Shown piece after piece: positions 8,818 to 16,912 of a stretch of 64,000 nucleotides of DNA (position 1 is its first letter; every line of letters starts with the position of its first letter). The stretch comes from Flavobacteriaceae bacterium (lineage in GTDB: Bacteria; Bacteroidota; Bacteroidia; Flavobacteriales; Flavobacteriaceae), in NCBI GenBank assembly GCA_002707025.1, contig PALG01000031.1, positions 1 through 64,000 of the forward strand. The letters are read 5' to 3'. The position numbers were made by a program, and so were the translations under genes. The notes beneath the pieces were generated by a model. That model ran no database searches. It saw only the letters and a list, made by a program, of their open reading frames with translations, and had not been told where the DNA came from.

Positions 8818-9886
8818 TATTTAACAGGTAAATAGCCAAGGCTCCAAAAACAAAGTTTGGGAACCAAGTTGCCAAAAAGGGAGAAAAAGTACTCTGTTCG
8901 GCTAGGGTACCAAAAATCTTATCGAAGAAAACAAATACCATCCCCACCCCTATTCCAATAGCCAAATTTACCCCCATCCCGCCACGACGTTTCACCGAAG
9001 ATACGGCCACGGCGATAATGGTTAAGATATAGGCTGAAACCGGTAAACTCCAGCGTTTGTAACGCACGACTTCATACCGGTTGATGTAGTTTGAACCTTT
9101 TTCCTTTTCCCTTCTTATAAAAGTGTTTAACTCCGAAAAATTCAGTGTTTCAGCAATGTATTCAACAGGCGTTAGATCTTCCATATCAAATGGAAAAATC
9201 GTATCCCTTTTCGGTTCAAAAAGTAAAGAATCTGCTCGATCCCCTATTTTCCTGATGTTATAATTATACAAAGTGTAGGTAGAATCTTTTTCATTGAATT
9301 TAATTCTACTTGCAGAAATCTTGTGAGTCATTTTATTTCCCTCAAAATGCTCTAAAGTAAAATTGTTACCTGACTTTTCTTCTACATCAAAATAACTTAC
9401 ATAAATGTACTCTTTGTCATTAATTTGACGGTACACATTGGTTTTTTCACGGTCTTTCCCCCTTCCTTTATTCAAGTATTTATAACTAAACTCATTAAAA
9501 CCTTTACTAGCCGTTGGCGCTAAGTAGTTTCCCAAGAAAAAGGCACCCACACAAACAATGGTTGCTCCAATAAAGTAAGGTCTTAAAAACCGATAGTAGG
9601 AGACTCCACTACTTAAAAATGCAACAACCTCTGTATTATTGGCCATTTTTGAAGTAAACCAAATAATTGAAAGAAAGAGGAATAATGGAAATAACAAATT
9701 AGCAAAGTACACGGTAAAGTCTAAATAGTAAATCAATACCTTTCCCAAGGGAACCTCATTGGCTAATATTTTATCAATTTTTTCAGCCAGGTTTATAGTT
9801 ATCCCAATGGGGATAAATAACAGGAGTAGTAACGTAAAGGTTCCTAAATATTTCCGTAATATATATCGATCAAGAATTTTAAGCAT
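8804..9886 (-). CDS. LptF/LptG-family lipopolysaccharide export permease
   Basis: This family forms the inner-membrane permease pair of the LPS transport bridge (LptB2FGC). The 360 residues begin MLKILDRYILRKYLGTFTL, typical of the family. Three N-terminal membrane helices are followed by a periplasmic jellyroll (about 120-255) and three C-terminal helices. LptF and LptG cannot be separated confidently here; only one such gene lies in the window. The ATG overlaps the tgt stop codon (TAATG), so the two are translationally coupled. Confidence 0.9.
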   Translation of the reverse strand: MLKILDRYILRKYLGTFTLLLLLFIPIGITINLAEKIDKILANEVPLGKVLIYYLDFTVYFANLLFPLFLFLSIIWFTSKMANNTEVVAFLSSGVSYYRFLRPYFIGATIVCVGAFFLGNYLAPTASKGFNEFSYKYLNKGRGKDREKTNVYRQINDKEYIYVSYFDVEEKSGNNFTLEHFEGNKMTHKISASRIKFNEKDSTYTLYNYNIRKIGDRADSLLFEPKRDTIFPFDMEDLTPVEYIAETLNFSELNTFIRREKEKGSNYINRYEVVRYKRWSLPVSAYILTIIAVAVSSVKRRGGMGVNLAIGIGVGMVFVFFDKIFGTLAEQSTFSPFLATWFPNFVFGALAIYLLNNAKR

Positions 9887-11016
9887 TACAATCGGTTATC
9901 CATTTGGCGTACCATTTTGTTTTTCCATGAGGCAAAATCCCCAGCTAAGATATGTTTTCTTGCTTCACGAACCAACCATAAATAAAAGCCTAAATTATGA
10001 ATAGTAGCAATTTGTTTGCCTAAAAGTTCATTTACGGTAAAGAGGTGCCTTACATATGCTTTACTATAGGCCGTATCTACCCATGTAATGGCCATCTCGT
10101 CGATGGGGGAGAAATCATCCTGCCATTTTTTATTTTTTATATTAATGGTTCCATGGGCGGTAAATAGCATTCCGTTTCTAGCATTGCGAGTAGGCATCAC
10201 ACAATCAAACATATCAATACCCAACGCAATATTTTCCAAAATATTGATTGGGGTTCCTACTCCCATTAAATAACGGGGTTTTTCCTCTGGAAGTATCGAT
10301 GTAACTACTTCTGTCATTTCGTACATTTCTTCGGCTGGCTCTCCTACAGATAAACCGCCAATTGCATTTCCATCGGCATTTACAGAAGCAATATACTCTG
10401 CCGATTGTTTTCTTAGGTCTTTATAGGTACTGCCCTGCACAATAGGGAACAAGGTTTGATTGTAATCGTATTTTAACGGAAGCTTTTCCAAATGTGAAAT
10501 ACATCTGTCCAACCATCGATGGGTCATGTGCATAGAACGTTTGGCGTATTGGTAATCACATGGGTATGGGGTACATTCATCAAAGGCCATAATAATGTCT
10601 GCCCCAATTGTCCTTTGGATTTCCATCACGTTTTCTGGGGTAAACACATGGTAGCTTCCATCGATATGCGACTTAAACTTTACTCCTTCTTCTTTAATTT
10701 TTCTATTGGCCGAGAGAGAGTATACTTGATACCCACCACTATCGGTTAGGATATTTCGGTCCCAATTCATGAATTTATGCAACCCTCCCGCTTTTTCAAG
10801 AATAGTAGTTTGAGGCCTTAAATAAAGGTGATAAGTGTTTCCTAAAATGATATCGGGATTAATATCTTGTTCCAATTCCCTTTGATGTACTCCTTTTACC
10901 GTACCCACTGTCCCTACCGGCATAAAAATAGGTGTTTCCACAACCCCATGATCTAAGGTAATTGTTCCCGCTCTAGCCTTGGATTCTAAATCTTTCGCTT
11001 CTAATTCAAATTGCAT
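9886..11016 (-). CDS. tgt: tRNA-guanine transglycosylase
   Basis: Tgt exchanges guanine 34 of GUN-anticodon tRNAs for a queuosine precursor. The 376-residue form starts MQFELEAKDLESKARAG, the normal family beginning. An upstream in-frame ATG at 11070 would add 18 unrelated residues. Catalytic and substrate motifs are clear: LTDSGGYQVYSL, IMAFDECTPYP, AIGGLSVGEP, and MFDCVMPTRNARNG with the active-site Asp. One oddity is the C-terminus: the usual zinc pattern CxCxxC is not present, and the region reads TINIKNKKWQDDFSPID. This substitution of the zinc site is something I recall in other Bacteroidota Tgt sequences. Confidence 0.95.
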   Translation of the reverse strand: MQFELEAKDLESKARAGTITLDHGVVETPIFMPVGTVGTVKGVHQRELEQDINPDIILGNTYHLYLRPQTTILEKAGGLHKFMNWDRNILTDSGGYQVYSLSANRKIKEEGVKFKSHIDGSYHVFTPENVMEIQRTIGADIIMAFDECTPYPCDYQYAKRSMHMTHRWLDRCISHLEKLPLKYDYNQTLFPIVQGSTYKDLRKQSAEYIASVNADGNAIGGLSVGEPAEEMYEMTEVVTSILPEEKPRYLMGVGTPINILENIALGIDMFDCVMPTRNARNGMLFTAHGTINIKNKKWQDDFSPIDEMAITWVDTAYSKAYVRHLFTVNELLGKQIATIHNLGFYLWLVREARKHILAGDFASWKNKMVRQMDNRL

Positions 11017-11152
11017 GTAGTGCTTTTTTCCGAAGACAAAGATAAAGGGATTTATGGGTTTCCCGTACATCTTTTCCTTCGGAAACTACTTCAGAAAAAC
11101 AAAACTGTTAACTAAAATCCATAAATCGTTGATAACTGTCTTTTTTTTCCCT

Positions 11153-11182
11153 TTGAACGACTTTTTGAAAATGGTACTTTTA
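11153..11182 (+). promoter_or_regulatory. Transketolase promoter
   Basis: TTG (11153-11155), a 19-nt spacer and TACTTTTA (11175-11182) match the consensus except for the last base. The start codon at 11203 lies 20 bp downstream. The preceding bases 11017-11152 hold no other gene. Confidence 0.55.
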
Positions 11183-11202
11183 CCGCTGTAAAAAATACAT
11201 CT

Positions 11203-12048
11203 ATGCCAGATATGAACTACCTGAACGACTTGGTAATACAAGTAAGGAGGGATATTTTAAGACAGGTGCACAAAGTGAATTCCGGCCATCCTGGGGGATC
11301 ACTAGGGTGCACCGAATTTTTTGTTGCACTTTTTCAAGAATTGATGGAACGTAAGGACGGATTTGATATGAATGGAAAAGAGGAAGATATTTTCTTTCTT
11401 TCCAATGGACATATTTCACCGGTTTTCTACAGTGTATTGGCTCGTTCTGGATACTTCCCTGTAGAAGAACTGAACACCTTTCGCCACATCAACTCGCGAC
11501 TACAAGGGCACCCAACTACCCATGAAGGGCTTCCTGGAATACGAGTAGCATCGGGATCTCTAGGGCAAGGCATTTCAGTTGCCGCCGGGGCCGCCTTAAC
11601 AAAAAAATTAAACAATGACAGCCATTTAGTCTACACCCTTTGCGGTGACGGGGAACTACAGGAAGGTCAAAATTGGGAAGCCATTATGTTTGCCGCTGGA
11701 AATAAGGTTGACAATCTCATTGTTACGGTAGATTACAACGGCCAGCAAATTGATGGATCTTTAGAAGATGTACTTCCGTTAGGAAACCTAAAGGCAAAGT
11801 TTGAAGCCTTTGGATGGGAAGTTATTGAAATAGAGGAGGGAAATAATCTAGAAGCAATTGTGAGCGGTATGAACGAAGCAAAATCCAAAACCGGACAGGG
11901 AAAACCTGTTTGTGTGCTATTACACACCGTTATGGGCAATGGAGTTGACTTTATGATGCATACCCATGCATGGCACGGAAAAGCTCCAAATGATGAACAA
12001 TTGGAAGCTGCTCTCTCTCAAAACCCAGAAACTTTAGGGGACTATTAA
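11203..12048 (+). CDS. Transketolase, N-terminal subunit
   Basis: This carries the thiamine-pyrophosphate-binding half of transketolase in the pentose phosphate pathway. The 281 residues contain KVNSGHPGGSLGCTEFFVAL, LSNGHISPVFYSVLARSGYF, SGSLGQGISVAAGAAL and the TPP motif GDGELQEGQNWEAIMFA, ending with a VMGNGVDFM region. A second ATG at 11212 (MNYLNDL) is an equally possible start. It is split from the C-terminal half by a stop codon and 12 bp, a two-gene arrangement known in archaea and many Bacteroidota. Confidence 0.93.
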   Translation: MPDMNYLNDLVIQVRRDILRQVHKVNSGHPGGSLGCTEFFVALFQELMERKDGFDMNGKEEDIFFLSNGHISPVFYSVLARSGYFPVEELNTFRHINSRLQGHPTTHEGLPGIRVASGSLGQGISVAAGAALTKKLNNDSHLVYTLCGDGELQEGQNWEAIMFAAGNKVDNLIVTVDYNGQQIDGSLEDVLPLGNLKAKFEAFGWEVIEIEEGNNLEAIVSGMNEAKSKTGQGKPVCVLLHTVMGNGVDFMMHTHAWHGKAPNDEQLEAALSQNPETLGDY

Positions 12049-12060
12049 ACAAAATAACAG

Positions 12061-13017
12061 ATGAAAAAATATATCGATACAGGAAAAAAAGATACCCGTT
12101 CTGGCTTTGGTGCTGGACTTACCCATCTCGGAAAAACCAATCCCGATGTAGTAGCGCTTTGTGCAGATCTTACCGGTTCCCTTAAAATGGATGAGTTTCA
12201 GGAAAATCATCCGGAACGCTTTTTTCAAGTAGGAATTGCGGAAGCTAACATGATGGGGCTCGCAGCTGGAATGACCATAGGTGGAAAAATTCCTTTCACT
12301 GGAACCTTTGCCAATTTCTCTACAGGAAGGGTCTATGATCAAATTCGACAAAGCATTGCCTATAGCCATAAAAATGTGAAAATATGTGCCTCTCATGCTG
12401 GGCTTACCTTAGGGGAAGATGGTGCGACCCATCAAATTCTAGAAGATATCGGTTTAATGAAAATGCTTCCTGGAATGACCGTGATCAATCCCTGTGATTT
12501 CAACCAAACGAAAGCTGCGACAGTTGCCATTGCAGAACATGATGGTCCAGTATACTTACGCTTTGGAAGACCTAAGGTTGCTAATTTCACTCCCGAGGAT
12601 CAAACCTTTGAAATTGGAAAAGCGCTTCAGCTACAGGAAGGTACCGACGTAAGTATAGTCGCTACGGGCCATTTGGTTTGGGAAGCTTTGATTGCTGCTG
12701 AAAAACTTCAGGAAGAAGGCATTTCAGCCGAAGTAATTAATATCCATACCATTAAGCCGTTAGATACCGAGGCCATTCTACACAGTGTTGAAAAAACCGG
12801 GTGTATCGTTACTGCTGAAGAGCACAACTATTTAGGAGGTTTAGGGGAAAGTGTGGCTAGAGTACTTTCAGAAAACCAACCCACACCTCAAGAATTTGTA
12901 GCGACCCAAGATACCTTTGGGGAATCGGGAACTCCAGAACAACTAATGGACAAGTATGGCTTAAATGCAAACGCTATAGTTAAAGCAGCCAAAAAAGTAA
13001 TTGCTAGGAAAAACTAA
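12061..13017 (+). CDS. Transketolase, C-terminal subunit
   Basis: This 318-residue partner supplies the pyrimidine-binding and C-terminal transketolase domains. Visible are KDTRSGFGAGLTHLGKTN, the catalytic Glu region QVGIAEANMMGLAAGMTIGG, FANFSTGRVYDQIRQSIAYS, CASHAGLTLGEDGATHQILE, and the C-terminal segment starting ALQLQEGTDVSIVATGHLVW. The two halves together form one active site at the subunit interface. It is 12 bp downstream of the N-terminal subunit and is followed by a terminator. Confidence 0.93.
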   Translation: MKKYIDTGKKDTRSGFGAGLTHLGKTNPDVVALCADLTGSLKMDEFQENHPERFFQVGIAEANMMGLAAGMTIGGKIPFTGTFANFSTGRVYDQIRQSIAYSHKNVKICASHAGLTLGEDGATHQILEDIGLMKMLPGMTVINPCDFNQTKAATVAIAEHDGPVYLRFGRPKVANFTPEDQTFEIGKALQLQEGTDVSIVATGHLVWEALIAAEKLQEEGISAEVINIHTIKPLDTEAILHSVEKTGCIVTAEEHNYLGGLGESVARVLSENQPTPQEFVATQDTFGESGTPEQLMDKYGLNANAIVKAAKKVIARKN

Positions 13018-13040
13018 TCTTTTTTTGCTCCTAAATAGAA

Positions 13041-13064
13041 AACCTCACTTTTGCAAGTGAGGTT
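13041..13064. terminator. Terminator after the transketolase pair
   Basis: AACCTCACTT-TTGC-AAGTGAGGTT is a 10-bp perfect stem followed by a T-run on the plus strand. It lies between convergent genes and could also help end the leftward FKBP lipoprotein transcript. Confidence 0.9.
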
Positions 13065-13092
13065 TTTTATTTTCTTGGTAAGATTACTATTC

Positions 13093-14022
13093 CTAACTGT
13101 CGCTATCTAGATAATCAACAATGCCATCGTTATCTGAATCTGGATAAGTAATATTCCCATCTTCGTCAATTTCAATTTCATCGGCTGTAGGCCTTCCGTC
13201 GCCATCATCATCAGCATCCACATAATTAGGCAATCCATCTTCGTCTGTATCGTCGTCTTCTTCAATACCATTACCATTTAGATCTTCAACAATGGAAGGA
13301 ATACCGTCGGAGTCTTGATCTCCCTGTGCCTTATCGTACAATTGAAAAGTAAAAATTAGTTGTGCGTACACTGGAATTGCAGAAGTAGCAGGAGGATTTA
13401 CATAGTAACCTAAACCTGAAGGCATGAAAACTGCTCCCACACTATAATTTTCGAAAGTAATGGTACCGTCTGGATTATTTATAAAACCTGTAGCAGTATT
13501 AAATTCGACCAAGGCATCCTGAAAACCATTCACCACTCCCGTTAAGTCGAAAGTAACAGGCACTATGGAAGAATCAAAAATTTTGGTGTAAGGAACCAAA
13601 TTTGTTTCTTTATTAATGTAAGTACCCTCGTAGCTCAACGTTGCCAAATCTGGAAATTGCGGTTTCTCCCCTCCCCCGGCGACTACTTCCAGATAGTAAA
13701 GTTTATACTCTAGATTGTCCACGACCCTGTCGGGAACCATTTTAAAACTTACTTGATCCATTAAAGGAATTTTATTGGCATTATCCCCTGCAATAGTGTC
13801 AAATTTCACTCTAAAATCAAAATCAGCTGGAGGATTTTGAAATTCTTCATAATTGTAAAAATGAGTCTCTAGATACTCTTCAATAATTGCCGTAGAAGCT
13901 GGCGCTTCTTCGGCACGGTCCCTGGCAGGGATAAAGTTATCATCGACAGAATCATCATTTCCACAAGAAAATAATATAGTGACAATAGTTACTAGTAAAC
14001 CTATTTGCTTCAGTTTCTTCAT
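13093..14022 (-). CDS. FKBP-type peptidyl-prolyl isomerase lipoprotein with acidic calcium-type repeats
   Basis: The 309-residue protein starts with a lipoprotein signal (MKKLKQIGLLVTIVTILFSC, Cys 20), so it is anchored in the cell envelope. Residues about 90-235 look like a divergent FKBP domain (LATLSYEGTYINKETN, FDLTGVVNGFQDALV, PSGLGYY). The C-terminal 70 residues are a chain of D-x-D-x-D-G units such as DQDSDGIPSIVED and DADDDGDGRPTADE, resembling thrombospondin type 3 calcium-binding repeats. Whether isomerase activity is kept is uncertain. I recall the same FKBP plus Asp-rich tail in other flavobacteria. Confidence 0.82.
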   Translation of the reverse strand: MKKLKQIGLLVTIVTILFSCGNDDSVDDNFIPARDRAEEAPASTAIIEEYLETHFYNYEEFQNPPADFDFRVKFDTIAGDNANKIPLMDQVSFKMVPDRVVDNLEYKLYYLEVVAGGGEKPQFPDLATLSYEGTYINKETNLVPYTKIFDSSIVPVTFDLTGVVNGFQDALVEFNTATGFINNPDGTITFENYSVGAVFMPSGLGYYVNPPATSAIPVYAQLIFTFQLYDKAQGDQDSDGIPSIVEDLNGNGIEEDDDTDEDGLPNYVDADDDGDGRPTADEIEIDEDGNITYPDSDNDGIVDYLDSDS

Positions 14023-14059
14023 CTTCCTTATTTTAATGGCGCAAGATACAATTTTCAGT

Positions 14060-14067
14060 TATTTTTG
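14060..14067 (+). promoter_or_regulatory. Promoter -7 element of the S4-domain gene
   Basis: TATTTTTG matches TAnnTTTG and lies 33 bp upstream of the start at 14101, in the 78-bp gap between divergent genes. No matching TTG is visible at 17-23 nt. Confidence 0.45.
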
Positions 14068-14100
14068 TATCACCTTTAACGCACTTTTAAGCCAAGTTGT

Positions 14101-14475
14101 ATGCGCATTGATAAATATTTATGGTGTACCCGATACTACAAAACCAGAAGCCAAGCTACACAAGCTTGTAAAAAAGGAGCTGTGAAAGTAAATCAAGATG
14201 CTGTAAAACCATCTCGGGAGGTATTTCCTGGTGACAGCATTCAAGTTCGTAAAAACCAAATCCCTTATTCTTTGGATGTTATTGAAATACCCGAACATAG
14301 GGTAGGCGCTAAGTTGGTAAACTTATATCGGGTAGATACTACTCCAAAAGAAGCTTTTGAAAATCAAGAACTTTTAAAATATTCGCAAGACTATTACCGC
14401 AAAAAAGGAACGGGAAGGCCTACTAAAAAAGACCGAAGGGATTTGGAGGATTTTACCGATTTTTCAGAAGACTAA
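14101..14475 (+). CDS. S4-domain RNA-binding protein (Hsp15/HslR-like)
   Basis: This is a 124-residue cytoplasmic protein whose first 65 residues are an S4 RNA-binding domain: MRIDKYLWCTRYYKTRSQAT and GAVKVNQDAVKPSREVFPGD. The C-terminal part is basic then acidic (KKGTGRPTKKDRRDLEDF), as in Hsp15. Hsp15 in E. coli rescues stalled 50S subunits that carry nascent chains. The same role here is an inference. The phosphoribosyltransferase gene follows after 16 bp but has its own -7 element. Confidence 0.88.
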   Translation: MRIDKYLWCTRYYKTRSQATQACKKGAVKVNQDAVKPSREVFPGDSIQVRKNQIPYSLDVIEIPEHRVGAKLVNLYRVDTTPKEAFENQELLKYSQDYYRKKGTGRPTKKDRRDLEDFTDFSED

Positions 14476-14479
14476 TTAG

Positions 14480-14487
14480 TATCTTTG
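14480..14487 (+). promoter_or_regulatory. -7 element directly before the phosphoribosyltransferase gene
   Basis: TATCTTTG is an exact match to TAnnTTTG and ends only 4 bases before the ATG at 14492. Transcripts from it would start at or next to the AUG and be leaderless. No TTG is visible 17-23 nt upstream. Confidence 0.5.
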
Positions 14488-14491
14488 GTAT

Positions 14492-14992
14492 ATGGAAGCA
14501 ACCACCACGATTTTAAGCCATAAGGAAATCTCCCACAAAATAAGGCGCATGGCTTTTCAGATTTATGAAGCGAACGTAGAGGAAAAGGAAGTTATCATAG
14601 CCGGAATTATGGACAATGGCTATGTTTTGGCGAAAAAACTTAAAACACAAGTAGAAAAAATAGCGCCCCTTAAGGTTACACTATGTGAAGTTTCTATGGA
14701 TAAACAGCAGCCTATTGGCAGTATTTCCTGCTCAAAGGATTTGGATAAGATTGAAGGGAAGTCTTTGGTGTTGGTAGACGATGTGCTCAATTCTGGCACT
14801 ACTTTAATTTATGGCGTTGCGTATTTCTTAAATATCCCTTTGAAACAATTCAAAACTGCAGTATTGGTAGATCGAAACCACAAAAAATATCCTGTGAAAG
14901 CCGATTTTAAAGGAATTTCCTTATCCACTTCCTTAAATGAAAACGTGGTCGTAAGTTTCGAGAAAAATAACTTTAGTGTTACCCTAAAATAA
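14492..14992 (+). CDS. PRTase-family phosphoribosyltransferase (PyrR/Hpt-like)
   Basis: This 166-residue type I phosphoribosyltransferase has the PRPP-binding loop LVLVDDVLNSGTTL near residue 90-104 and an AGIMDNGYVLA segment. The fold is that of PyrR, uracil or hypoxanthine PRTases. The base substrate cannot be read from the sequence, and a regulatory rather than catalytic role is possible. It runs head-on into aroK, the two stop regions overlapping by 9 bp. Confidence 0.8.
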   Translation: MEATTTILSHKEISHKIRRMAFQIYEANVEEKEVIIAGIMDNGYVLAKKLKTQVEKIAPLKVTLCEVSMDKQQPIGSISCSKDLDKIEGKSLVLVDDVLNSGTTLIYGVAYFLNIPLKQFKTAVLVDRNHKKYPVKADFKGISLSTSLNENVVVSFEKNNFSVTLK

Positions 14993-15505
14993 GCGAAGTA
15001 CAATTTTTTCAGCAATTTCCTTTTGTGAAAACAAATCGCAATCCACAATAATTTCTGCTTGATTGTAATAAAAGCCCCTTTCAAAAAGATGCTTTCTCAC
15101 AAAATCATTCAACGCTTCTTTAGAAGATATGTGAGAAATTAATGGCCGGTGTTTCCTTTCCATCCAAAGCCTTTCTGTTAGGGTAGTCACAGAATTTTTA
15201 AGGTACAGGGTCGTTACACTTTCGGTCGACAGCAAATCTTTCAACACCGAACCATAACAAGGTGTTCCCCCTCCCAGGGCAATAATGGCATTACCACTAT
15301 CCTGCAATAATTTATTCAAATAAATAGCTTCTTTTTTTCTGAAATAAATTTCCCCTTTCAATTCAAATATCTGTGAAACAGTTGCCCCTTCCTCCCCTTC
15401 TATGTAAGCGTCCAAATCGATAAAATACATAGAAAGTACTTCAGCAAGCAATTGCCCAACAGAAGATTTTCCTGCTCCCATATAACCTAATAGCACTAAT
15501 TTCAT
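14984..15505 (-). CDS. aroK: Shikimate kinase
   Basis: AroK phosphorylates shikimate at the 3-hydroxyl in the chorismate pathway. The 173-residue form starts MKLVLLGYMGAGKSSVG, placing the Walker A loop at the usual position. An upstream ATG at 15544 would add 13 unrelated residues. Shikimate-binding signatures follow: FIDLDAYIEGEEG, the ELKGEIYFRKKEAIYL region, and IALGGGTPCY. The lid region contains ERKHRPLI. Length and motifs are ordinary. Confidence 0.95.
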   Translation of the reverse strand: MKLVLLGYMGAGKSSVGQLLAEVLSMYFIDLDAYIEGEEGATVSQIFELKGEIYFRKKEAIYLNKLLQDSGNAIIALGGGTPCYGSVLKDLLSTESVTTLYLKNSVTTLTERLWMERKHRPLISHISSKEALNDFVRKHLFERGFYYNQAEIIVDCDLFSQKEIAEKIVLRLF

Positions 15506-15577
15506 AGCTGTAAATATCGGAATATCCCACTGGAAAATGGCCAAAAAAAATTATATAAAATTTTCCGTAGTTTTACT

Positions 15578-15608
15578 TTGATTAATAAATAGAATGATAT
15601 TATATTTG
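15578..15608 (+). promoter_or_regulatory. tRNA-Lys/tRNA-Leu promoter
   Basis: TTG (15578-15580), a 20-nt spacer and TATATTTG (15601-15608) form a near-ideal Bacteroidota promoter. The following CACCCGC is shared with the two leftward promoters at 180 and 283. The transcribed leader up to 15673 contains a GCGGG...CCCGC hairpin near 15645-15661. Confidence 0.85.
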
Positions 15609-15673
15609 CACCCGCAAACACGAAATGATTTGTTTGTGTTTTCGGCGGGTGACAAGCCCGCTAAATTTTTAAT

Positions 15674-15749
15674 GACCTGGTAGCTCAGTTGGTAGAGCAC
15701 CTCCCTTTTAAGGAGGTGGTCCTGGGTTCGAGCCCCAGCCAGGTCACCA
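15674..15749 (+). tRNA. tRNA-Lys (anticodon TTT)
   Basis: The cloverleaf is complete: acceptor GACCTGG/CCAGGTC, D-arm GCTC...GAGC, anticodon stem CCTCC/GGAGG around loop CTTTTAA (anticodon TTT), and T-arm CTGGG-TTCGAGC-CCCAG. A genomic ACCA end follows. Confidence 0.98.
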
Positions 15750-15798
15750 AATGAAAGTCGGGCATAACGCTTGACTTTTTGGTTTAAGGACACTACAC

Positions 15799-15882
15799 AC
15801 CGAGGTGCTGGAACTGGTAGACAGGCATGGTTGAGGGCCATGTGTCCATTAGGGCGTGTGGGTTCGATTCCCATCCTCGGTA
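15799..15882 (+). tRNA. tRNA-Leu (anticodon GAG)
   Basis: A class II tRNA with acceptor ACCGAGG/CCTCGGT, anticodon stem CATGG/CCATG around loop TTGAGGG (anticodon GAG), a long variable arm and T-arm GTGGG-TTCGATT-CCCAT. The 3' end continues ACA rather than CCA in the DNA. It is co-transcribed with tRNA-Lys. Confidence 0.95.
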
Positions 15883-15883
15883 C

Positions 15884-15909
15884 AAAACGCTGTTTATCAG
15901 CGTTTTTTT
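15884..15909 (+). terminator. Terminator of the tRNA operon
   Basis: AAACGCTG-TTTAT-CAGCGTTT forms an 8-bp stem followed by a run of T, immediately after the tRNA-Leu gene. Confidence 0.9.
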
Positions 15910-15927
15910 GTTTTGCTAATCAAAAAG

Positions 15928-15957
15928 TGTTTAACACATAATTTAATTTGTTGAACA
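15928..15957 (+). promoter_or_regulatory. Paired TGTTnAACA sites at the merR promoter (candidate operator)
   Basis: TGTTTAACA (15928-15936) and TGTTGAACA (15949-15957) are 9-bp palindromes spaced 21 bp centre to centre. The second overlaps a degenerate -7 element TTAATTTG (15943-15950). The same arrangement occurs before crtI. A cobalamin-type MerR repressor acting on itself and the crt operon is the obvious candidate ligand, which is an inference. Confidence 0.6.
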
Positions 15958-15990
15958 TTTTACGTATCTTTCCCTCCCAATATCAAAGAT

Positions 15991-16893
15991 ATGTCTGTAA
16001 AAACCCAATTCAGTATTAAGGATCTGGAAAACCTAAGTGGTGTAAAAGCACACACGATTCGTATTTGGGAAAAAAGATATAATCTTTTGGAGCCCGAAAG
16101 GACCGATACTAACATAAGGCAATACGACTTGCTAAATCTCAAAAAGCTGCTTAATGTTACCCTTCTATACAACGAGGGATACAAAATTTCAAAAATTGCC
16201 AGCTTTAAAGAACCTGAAATTGTTCACATCATAGAAAGTTTAAAAGAAGTTCAAAAAGAAAGCTATGCCCTGCAAGCCTTTAAATCGGCTATGTTTGATT
16301 TTGACCATAAACTTTTTATTGACACCCTAAAAGAGGTAAAAAAGGAAAAAAACTTCAGGGAAATATTTTACGATATTTTTATCCCACTTTTAAGTGAGAT
16401 AGGAACCCTTTGGCAAACCAGTACCATAGATCCTGCTCACGAACGGTTCATTTCTGAATTGATTAAACAGGAAATTATTATTCACATCTACGACCTTCAG
16501 AAACAACAAAACACTGCCTCATCCCCTAAATTTGCTTTATACTTACCGCATGAAGAAATACATGAAATTGGGCTATTGTATGCTAATTATGAAATTCTTT
16601 TCCAAGGTTACAATACGGTTTACTTAGGAAGCAATATTCCTTTAAATAACCTAAAGCACTTATTAAAACATTATGACAACCTCACCTTCCTCTCTTATTT
16701 CACCGTAAAACCCGACCAAGAAACTCCAGAACAATATGTAGAACGGTTTTATGATACCATTGGCGATTTGAAAACCCCGCTTTGGCTCATGGGAGCAAAA
16801 ACCCAAAACCTTGATCCTGAGAAGCTCCCTAAAACCGTTACGTTATTAGCTAATCATCAAGAATTGAAAAACGCCGTTTCTTCTCTTAAATAA
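15991..16893 (+). CDS. MerR-family regulator with cobalamin-binding domain (CarA/CarH/LitR type)
   Basis: This 300-residue regulator has a MerR winged helix (SIKDLENLSGVKAHTIRIWE, about 5-75), a helical cap (about 95-175) and a Rossmann-like B12-binding domain (about 185-300). The lower cobalamin ligand motif ExHxxG is present as EIHEIG, followed by VYLGSNIP. In CarH, B12 makes the repressor light-responsive and it shuts off carotenoid genes. In the cap, the W-x9-EH motif of CarH is altered: Trp and Glu are kept (LWQTSTIDPAHER) but the upper His is Arg. It sits directly upstream of crtI with paired operator-like sites at both promoters. Confidence 0.85.
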   Translation: MSVKTQFSIKDLENLSGVKAHTIRIWEKRYNLLEPERTDTNIRQYDLLNLKKLLNVTLLYNEGYKISKIASFKEPEIVHIIESLKEVQKESYALQAFKSAMFDFDHKLFIDTLKEVKKEKNFREIFYDIFIPLLSEIGTLWQTSTIDPAHERFISELIKQEIIIHIYDLQKQQNTASSPKFALYLPHEEIHEIGLLYANYEILFQGYNTVYLGSNIPLNNLKHLLKHYDNLTFLSYFTVKPDQETPEQYVERFYDTIGDLKTPLWLMGAKTQNLDPEKLPKTVTLLANHQELKNAVSSLK

Positions 16894-16912
16894 ACCTTAA
16901 AAAAACTTATTT

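Noticed and set aside
15551-15874. 107-residue leftward frame across the two tRNA genes
   Set aside because: It is antisense to tRNA-Lys and tRNA-Leu. Such frames arise from tRNA sequence and are a classic false gene.
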